From a virus, in the IMG/VR virus record IMGVR_UViG_3300046461_000315, positions 1-33,826 of that record: a stretch of 33,826 bases of DNA. One strand, given 5' to 3'. The notes beneath the pieces were generated by a model that worked only from the letters and a program-made list of their open reading frames with translations, was not told where the DNA came from and did not search any database. Below are positions 29,051-33,826 of this stretch, in pieces. The translations under genes and the position numbers were made by a program. Position 1 is the first letter of the stretch, and each line of letters begins with the position of its first letter.

Positions 29051-30391
29051 ATGGCCTTCATGTCCAAGTACGGCGTCGCCCGCCACATCTACATTCCCAT
29101 AGTCAAGCGCGGCGTGGTGGACTTCGCGGTTGGCGCGGACTGGACCCCGGCCGCGGGCGACGTGAAGATCAGCAAAGACGGCGGCGCGGCAGCGAACGTG
29201 ACCAACCTGCCGGCGGCCATCGCCATGGGCAACGCGGCCATCTGGGACTTCTCGATCACCGCCACCGAGATGCAGGCCGCGCAGGTCGTCATCACCGTCG
29301 CCGACTCGGCCACCAAGGCTGTCGAGGACCAGGCCATAGAGATCGAGACGTACGGCAACGCCTCCGCCCAAAGCGAGTTCGACCTGGACACCCCCACGGT
29401 CAACCCCGGCGCCGCCGGCATCACCAGCGCCTCCTTCGCCGCGAGCGCGATCGACAGCAACGCGCTCGCCACCTCGGCGGCCCAGGAGATCCGAGACGCC
29501 GTCGTCGCCTTCCTGACCGGCCGCCAGAGCACCGCCACCGCCGGCGCGGCCGGGTCGATCACGCTGGACGCGGGCGCCTCGACCGTCGTGGACTTCTACG
29601 TGGGCCACGACGTCACGATCATCGGCGGCACCGGGCTCGGGCAGACCAGGCTCATCACCGCCTACTCCGCGGGCCGCGTCGCGACGGTCGGCGAGAACTG
29701 GGCGACCAACCCGGACGCCACCTCCGTGTTCGTGCTGACGCCTAACCGGGCGATGGTGTCCAAGATGCTCACCGACGTGCTCGACGCGAACGCCCTCAAG
29801 GCGGACGCAGTCACCGAGATCCAGTCCGGCCTGGCCACGGCCGCCTCGATCGCCGCCGTGCAGGCGGACACCGACAACATCCAGACGCGCCTGCCGGCCG
29901 CCCTGGTCGGCGGCCGCATGGACTCAGACGTGGGCAACATGCAGGCCAACACCCTCAACAGCAGCGCGCTGGCCACCTCCGCCGTGACCGAGATCCAGAC
30001 CGGGCTGGCGTCCGCCGCCCAGGCCACGGCCATCCAGGCCGACACTGACGACATCCAGACCAGGCTGCCCGCGGCCCTGGTCGGAGGCAGGATGGACTCG
30101 AGCGTCGGCGCCATGGCGAACGACGTGCTCACGGCGGCCGCCCTCGCCGCCAGCGCCGCCACCGAGATAGCGAACGCGGTGGCCGGGCTGACCTCCGCCG
30201 AGCTCGCGGCGGTCCCCGGGGCCGGCGGCACCCTCCAGCAGAAGCTGGACTACGTCTTCGAGATGATGCGCCACAGGATCACGCAGACCGGCGTCCTGCA
30301 GACCATCTTCAAGGACGACGGCGTGACGCCGCTCGGCACGGGAGCGGTGAGCGACGACGGCGTGACCTTCACCCGCGGCGAGATCACCTGA
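29051..30391 (+). CDS. tail-fibre-like protein with 58-residue repeats
   Basis: 446 residues, starting one base after the previous stop. An N-terminal globular part (VARHIYIPIVKRG, then WTPAAGDVKISKDGG and IWDFSITATEMQAAQVVITV) is followed by a repetitive stalk. The stalk has TEIQ-x-GLA, QADTD-x-IQTRLPAAL and GGRMDS-x-VG units spaced 58 residues apart, as in trimeric fibres. A short folded end follows (QQKLDYVFEMMRHRI, then DGVTPLGTGAVSDDG). Such proteins form side or tip fibres; the trimer is inferred from the repeats. Confidence 0.75.
   Translation: MAFMSKYGVARHIYIPIVKRGVVDFAVGADWTPAAGDVKISKDGGAAANVTNLPAAIAMGNAAIWDFSITATEMQAAQVVITVADSATKAVEDQAIEIETYGNASAQSEFDLDTPTVNPGAAGITSASFAASAIDSNALATSAAQEIRDAVVAFLTGRQSTATAGAAGSITLDAGASTVVDFYVGHDVTIIGGTGLGQTRLITAYSAGRVATVGENWATNPDATSVFVLTPNRAMVSKMLTDVLDANALKADAVTEIQSGLATAASIAAVQADTDNIQTRLPAALVGGRMDSDVGNMQANTLNSSALATSAVTEIQTGLASAAQATAIQADTDDIQTRLPAALVGGRMDSSVGAMANDVLTAAALAASAATEIANAVAGLTSAELAAVPGAGGTLQQKLDYVFEMMRHRITQTGVLQTIFKDDGVTPLGTGAVSDDGVTFTRGEIT
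29789..30185 (+). repeat. 174-bp tandem repeats inside the fibre gene
   Basis: Two full units (29789-29962 and 29963-30136) and a partial third encode the 58-residue stalk repeat. The DNA is similar but not identical, so the copies are old enough to have drifted. Such repeats can change in number by recombination and so change fibre length. Confidence 0.65.
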
Positions 30392-30392
30392 G

Positions 30393-31646
30393 GTGGCCAT
30401 AGACACCGCAGCCAAGCGGTCGGCCGCGATACTGCACCGCGGCGTTGTGCAGCCGGACGGGACGCTGAACGCCGCGAACAGGGCCTCCCTCGCCTTCGTG
30501 TACTTCGAGGTGCCCGCCGTCCTGCCCGTCTTCCGGCCGGGGCCGCTCAGCGGCTGCGTCCTGGGGTACGGCGAGACCGAGGTCTACCTGATGGACTTCT
30601 GCGGGAAGAGCGTGCTGTTCGACCTGACGGACGCCTTCTCGTTCCTCAAGTACGCCAGGGAGCTCGACGACGACAGCGAGACCGAGATCTCCCTGCACAT
30701 GACGGGAGACTCGGTAGGCGACGCCTGCTGCGAGGTCCTGGCCAACACCAGGACGTGGCGGCACGAGATCCTGGTGGTGAGGAACGGCGAGCCCATCTGG
30801 GGGCCGGGCCCGCTCATCACCATCACCATCCAGCGCGAGATAGCCCACCTGGTAGCCAGGGACATAGTGGCCTGGCTGGACGTGCGGGCCATCCACACGG
30901 ACTACGACTTCCACCAGACGGACCTGACCACCATCGCCGAGACGGTCATAGTGGACGCCCTGACCATGGGCCCCGCCGCCTCGATCCCGGCGGCCACCAG
31001 GGACGCCTGCATCCTGGACCTGGCTACGTTCACCCCGACCAACAAGTTCACGGACCTGCAGGTCGTCGCCAACCAGCAGACTGCCGGCGAGGTGCTGCGC
31101 TCGTTGGCCGGCCAGGGCCTGGACTTCACCGTCATCAACAGGTCCCTGGTGGTCGGCGCCGACTTCGCCTGGGGGCCCGTCGGCCCGCTCAGGGACGAGG
31201 ACTTCCTGGTCGACCTGGAGGTCACCGAGCACGGGCTGTCGGCCGCGACCCAGGTGTACCTCACCGGGGCGACGGACGTCCACGGGGAGTGCGGCGGCGT
31301 GGACCCGTACTTCGGGCTCATCGAGCAGGCCATAGAGGGCCAGGCCACCACGGCCACGCAGGCCGACCTCGACAGGCTGGCCTGCGAGAGGGTGGCGGCC
31401 CTGAACCCGCCGCCGCTCACCATCAACGTGCCGGCCGGGGCGACCATCTCCCCCGCGGCCCCGCTGTGCGGCGCCAACCTGGTCCCCGGGACCATGGTGG
31501 ACCTGGACATCCAGGACCTGTGCCGCCCCGCCCTGGTCCGGCAGCGGATCAACGCGGTCGAGTTCAGGCTCGACGACAACGGCGAGCAGGTCGGCGTGAC
31601 CATAGCCCCCATGGGGGACCCGGCGCTGGCGGACCAGACCCAGTGA
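30393..31646 (+). CDS. Gp37-like tail tip/hub protein
   Basis: 417 residues from GTG 30393, one base after the previous stop. The main part resembles the siphovirus ReqiPepy6 Gp37-like family: FDLTDAFSFLKYARELDDDS, TWRHEILVVRNGEPIWGPGP, TIQREIAHLVARDIVAWLDVR, then FTDLQVVANQQTAGEVLRSL and the C-terminal GANLVPGTMVDLDIQDLC. These proteins form part of the tail tip hub. The first 50 residues (AIDTAAKRSAAILHRGVVQP, then NAANRASLAFVYFEV) look like a separate short motif that I have seen on small tail proteins. Confidence 0.75.
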   Translation: MAIDTAAKRSAAILHRGVVQPDGTLNAANRASLAFVYFEVPAVLPVFRPGPLSGCVLGYGETEVYLMDFCGKSVLFDLTDAFSFLKYARELDDDSETEISLHMTGDSVGDACCEVLANTRTWRHEILVVRNGEPIWGPGPLITITIQREIAHLVARDIVAWLDVRAIHTDYDFHQTDLTTIAETVIVDALTMGPAASIPAATRDACILDLATFTPTNKFTDLQVVANQQTAGEVLRSLAGQGLDFTVINRSLVVGADFAWGPVGPLRDEDFLVDLEVTEHGLSAATQVYLTGATDVHGECGGVDPYFGLIEQAIEGQATTATQADLDRLACERVAALNPPPLTINVPAGATISPAAPLCGANLVPGTMVDLDIQDLCRPALVRQRINAVEFRLDDNGEQVGVTIAPMGDPALADQTQ

Positions 31647-31828
31647 ACAGGATCCCCCGGCCGGGGGACGCCCTCGGCATCCGGCTGCGCAACCTAGGCA
31701 GCTCGACCAAGGCCGCGCTGGCCGGCCTGTCGGCGCTGACCGGACGGGTCCAGGCGCTGGAGGCCAGGGTCGCGGAGCTCGAGGCCAGGGCAGACGCCCC
31801 AGCGAACGACGACCGAGAGGAACCCTGA
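31643..31828 (+). CDS. small coiled-coil protein, 61 aa
   Basis: GTG 31643 overlaps the Gp37-like stop (GTGA), and the TGA stop shares its final A with the next ATG. Residues 25-50 form a heptad pattern (LSALTGRVQALEARVAELEA), a likely short coiled coil, with an acidic end. It may be a small fibre or tip-associated protein. It is too short for a confident function. Confidence 0.7.
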   Translation: MNRIPRPGDALGIRLRNLGSSTKAALAGLSALTGRVQALEARVAELEARADAPANDDREEP

Positions 31829-32505
31829 TGCCCCCCTGCGGATGCAACCAAGCCTGCGCCTGCGCGATCCAGAGCCTGGACACCAACAGCGTCGACATGA
31901 CCGTCACCGGCGTGGGGTCCGCCGCCTCGCCCTACGTGGCCTCCGCCGCGGTGAAGATCCTGCCCGACGGGACCGGGCCGCTGGCCACCGGCGGGAACCT
32001 CCTGAAGTCGAACGCGAACGGCCTGTACGTCTCGTGCCTCGACGTGGCCAACTGCATCAACGCCGCGGACCTGTTCTACCAGTTCGCCAGGAAGACGGCG
32101 GACGAGGCCGTCACCAACTCGACGGTGCTGCAGGACGACGACCACCTGTTCCTCACGGTGGTGCCCAACGCTGTCTACGAGTTCGAGATGGTGCTGTTCC
32201 CGATCGGCCTGGCGGCCGCGGACCTGAAGTTCCAGTTCACCTCCCCGGTGGGGTCCGTCTTCGCCATGTCGCTGGACAGCTTCGACACCGCGCTGACCCT
32301 GACCAAGTCGTTCTTCTTCAACTTCCCCGCGGCGGCGATCGGGACGGCGAGCACCGTGGTGGTGACCCCGGCGAAGCTGACCGGCATCTTCAAGACGGCG
32401 GGGACGGGTGGCACGCTGAGGCTGCAGTGGGCGCAGAACACCGCCAACGCCACGCCGAGCTCGCTGCTGACCGACTCGTACATGAGGCTGAGGCGGGCCT
32501 CCTAG
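31828..32505 (+). CDS. minor tail protein, likely tip or receptor-associated
   Basis: 225 residues, ATG sharing its first base with the previous stop codon. The N-terminus is Cys-rich (PPCGCNQACACAIQS) and leads into Gly/Ser-rich strands; the main part, from RKTADEAVTNSTVLQDDDHL to TGGTLRLQWAQNTANATPSS, has the layout of a small beta-sandwich found in actinophage minor tail proteins. It is the last gene before the late terminator. A receptor-binding role is plausible but is not shown by any motif. Confidence 0.7.
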   Translation: MPPCGCNQACACAIQSLDTNSVDMTVTGVGSAASPYVASAAVKILPDGTGPLATGGNLLKSNANGLYVSCLDVANCINAADLFYQFARKTADEAVTNSTVLQDDDHLFLTVVPNAVYEFEMVLFPIGLAAADLKFQFTSPVGSVFAMSLDSFDTALTLTKSFFFNFPAAAIGTASTVVVTPAKLTGIFKTAGTGGTLRLQWAQNTANATPSSLLTDSYMRLRRAS

Positions 32506-32553
32506 GGGAGGGCGGACCTAGGCACCCGAGACAGCCGACGGACCGACGCGAGG

Positions 32554-32583
32554 GAGGGCAGGCCGAGAGGCCTGCCCTCTTCC
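32554..32583 (+). terminator. rho-independent terminator of the late operon
   Basis: 11-bp stem GAGGGCAGGCC (32554-32564) / GGCCTGCCCTC (32569-32579) with a GAGA tetraloop, followed by TTCCGTCTCTCC. It separates the late genes from a new promoter at 32684. Confidence 0.85.
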
Positions 32584-32591
32584 GTCTCTCC

Positions 32592-32609
32592 AACATGAGT
32601 CACCATGTT
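32592..32609. promoter_or_regulatory. inverted repeat AACATG-N6-CATGTT
   Basis: Perfect 6-bp arms with a 6-bp centre, directly before and overlapping the first half-site of the operator array. It may be part of the same control system or a separate site. Confidence 0.45.
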
Positions 32610-32668
32610 AGGTGCGGCTAACATCCGGTGTTAGCCCGCCCTAAATATAAAGATTAGTGTTTACTAAC
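32607..32668. promoter_or_regulatory. array of three evenly spaced operators GTTAG-N6-CTAAC
   Basis: Half-sites lie at 32607, 32618, 32630, 32641, 32653 and 32664, alternating in direction with steps of 11, 12, 11, 12, 11 bp. They make three 16-bp palindromes with a 23-bp period: GTTAG/CTAAC, GTTAG/CTAAA, ATTAG/CTAAC. The last one overlaps the -35 region of the promoter downstream. The first gene of that operon encodes an HTH protein that may bind here (inference). Confidence 0.75.
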
Positions 32669-32689
32669 AGGCACCCCGCATGCTATAAT
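32660..32689 (+). promoter_or_regulatory. extended -10 promoter of the 32722 operon
   Basis: TTTACT (32660-32665) and TGCTATAAT (extended -10; TATAAT at 32684-32689) are separated by 18 bp. The leader to the GTG at 32722 is about 26 bases. It is the clearest promoter in the window. Confidence 0.8.
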
Positions 32690-32721
32690 GGGGGGTAGGC
32701 AGAGACGGGAGGAGGTGGCAC

Positions 32722-32976
32722 GTGTCAGAGCACTTGAGATGGGAAGACGTCGACGCGGCCATGGACGCGGTGGAGGAGGGCGACACGCCCGCCATCCTCA
32801 GCGTCTACTGGACGTACGAGGGCAGGGCCACCGACAGGCTGGACGGGCGCGGCGCCCGGCAGACGGTGAACATCGCCACGTTCTGCGGGCGCTACGGCCT
32901 CTACCGCAACACCTTCCGCGCCTGGCTGAGGAAGTACCGCCACATAATCGAGCCGAGCGCACAGGAGACGGCGTGA
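32722..32976 (+). CDS. small HTH regulator candidate
   Basis: 84 residues from GTG 32722 with GGAGGAGG upstream. The C-terminal half holds a clear helix-turn-helix (VNIATFCGRYGLYRNTFRAW, about residues 49-68) followed by basic LRKYRH. The N-terminal half is acidic with a WEDVDAAMDAVEEG start, probably for dimer contact. It is the first gene after the operator array, the usual arrangement for a self-regulating protein. The HTH is similar to that of the next gene, with which it overlaps by 4 bp. Confidence 0.75.
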   Translation: MSEHLRWEDVDAAMDAVEEGDTPAILSVYWTYEGRATDRLDGRGARQTVNIATFCGRYGLYRNTFRAWLRKYRHIIEPSAQETA

Positions 32977-33569
32977 GCACAGACAACGAGTGGGTCTCGA
33001 CGACCTGGGACATGATCGACGCCGCGGTGGACACCGGCGGCTTCAGGGAGGGGTTCGTCAGGGTGTTCCTGGAGTTCAGGGGCGCCGTGCTGGACGACAT
33101 GCCGCTGGACGCCAAGGGGCGCCCCGAGGTCGTCAACCAGTCGAACTTCGCCCGCCACTTCGGGATCGCTATCTCGACGTTCCACCGCTGGCTCTCCGAG
33201 TTCGGCGGCAGCGAGTTCGCCATGGAGGGCGAGCGCAAGGAGAGGGCGGACGCGGCCAAGGAGCGCAAGTCGACGAAGGCCAAGAGGAAGGACAGGGACG
33301 CCGTGGCCCAGGAGGTGCGGCGGAAGGTGGCCGCGACGGAGGAGGACTTCCGGGACAAGCTGACGGTCAGGCGCACCGACGACGAGTTCTGGTTCATCGA
33401 CGTGCAGCAGCTGGTCACGTCGGACCTCCCCGGCCGGGAGAAGGAGCGTGCCGCGGAGGCCTGGCTCTCCTACCTCGACGACGAGGCGGAGGCGATCGAG
33501 CGGTCCAAGGAGGCGCTCCTCAGCTGGCTGACGGAGCACGCGGCGACCGACGGGACGGCGGCGGCGTGA
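32973..33569 (+). CDS. HTH protein with basic linker and helical C-terminus
   Basis: 198 residues from a GTG overlapping the previous stop. A helix-turn-helix lies near residues 51-70 (VNQSNFARHFGIAISTFHRW) and parallels the one in the 84-residue protein. A strongly basic segment (about 92-108, KERKSTKAKRKDRD) follows, then a helical acidic part and a C-terminal domain (FRDKLTVRRTDDEFWFIDVQ, EAWLSYLDDEAEAIERSKEA). It could be a DNA-binding regulator or replication-associated protein. Family not recognised. The stop overlaps the GTG of the next gene. Confidence 0.7.
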   Translation: MSTDNEWVSTTWDMIDAAVDTGGFREGFVRVFLEFRGAVLDDMPLDAKGRPEVVNQSNFARHFGIAISTFHRWLSEFGGSEFAMEGERKERADAAKERKSTKAKRKDRDAVAQEVRRKVAATEEDFRDKLTVRRTDDEFWFIDVQQLVTSDLPGREKERAAEAWLSYLDDEAEAIERSKEALLSWLTEHAATDGTAAA

Positions 33570-33826
33570 GGCCCTGGGCCGCCCCAGCCTGGTTCTGCGT
33601 CGAGGGGCCCGACGGGGCGGGCAAGTCGACGCTCGTCCGGCAGCTGCTGTACTCGCTGAGCTACAAGAAGCGGCCCAGCGTCCTGGAGTGCCTCTACTAC
33701 GACTCCGAGGAGCACGAGTACCTCGAGCTACCCAAGATCTGGCTGGAGAACGGGCTGCACGTCGTGCAGGACCGAGGCGCCCTGTCGGGCCCGGTCTACG
33801 AGCCGCTCCTGCGCAAGGACATGGAC
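33566..33826 (+). CDS. thymidylate-kinase-like P-loop kinase (partial)
   Basis: The first 87 codons of a gene cut by the window end, from a GTG overlapping the previous stop. The Walker A motif GPDGAGKST lies at residues 14-22, preceded by the strand WFCVE, and an Asp-Arg motif follows near residue 68 (VVQDRGALSGPVYEPLL), in the pattern D-R-x3-S-x3-Y of thymidylate kinases. The expected reaction is phosphorylation of a deoxynucleoside monophosphate using ATP to supply DNA synthesis. Substrate and full length cannot be judged. Confidence 0.75.
   Translation, partial: MRPWAAPAWFCVEGPDGAGKSTLVRQLLYSLSYKKRPSVLECLYYDSEEHEYLELPKIWLENGLHVVQDRGALSGPVYEPLLRKDMD

Noticed and set aside
30384-31907. Minus-strand frame of 507 codons opposite the Gp37-like gene
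   Set aside because: Antisense shadow of a gene with clear family segments and tight junctions.

Overview
The window is part of a tailed double-stranded DNA phage of high-G+C actinobacteria (a siphovirus; Streptomyces-type hosts fit the codon use, but the host cannot be fixed from sequence alone). The base composition is very G+C-rich by eye, genes are packed with 1-11 bp overlaps, GTG starts are common, and the structural proteins match the actinophage gene order. I saw no rRNA, tRNA, CRISPR or insertion sequence.

Layout. (1) 1-1178: the rightward end of an operon of small unknown genes. (2) 1179-1448: A+T-richer control region with a 15-bp inverted repeat around an alternating purine-pyrimidine tract, a consensus -10 box and a structured leader. 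It drives a predicted HTH protein (1449-2039); a virion-like orphan gene (2129-2695) follows a terminator. (3) 2699-7020: a leftward non-structural region of short genes in separate cassettes. Four encode related small proteins resembling the SAM-like core-binding domain of tyrosine recombinases, with no catalytic domain. The cassettes have leftward promoters with a TAGAAT -10, palindromic operators at two of them, hairpin terminators and a GC-rich repeated intergenic element. (4) 7017-7219: divergent control region. (5) 7220-32505: rightward late operon: small and large terminase, DUF1360-like membrane protein, portal, Nudix/capsid-maturation-protease fusion, major capsid protein with N-terminal scaffold-like part, second capsid-region protein, glycosyltransferase, GH25 muramidase, major tail protein, head-tail connectors, frameshifted tail assembly chaperones, 1647-residue tape measure, then distal tail and fibre proteins, closed by a strong terminator. 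(6) 32592-33826: a new rightward operon from a promoter preceded by three evenly spaced palindromes, encoding two HTH proteins and the start of a thymidylate-kinase-like enzyme.

How the parts work together: region 5 builds the virion (packaging motor, capsid, connector, long non-contractile tail, fibres, lysin). Regions 2, 3 and 6 look like early or regulatory modules. The most unusual part is region 3: duplicated single-gene cassettes for integrase-domain-like miniproteins, with duplicated and partly diverged cis elements. I do not recognise this as a described system.
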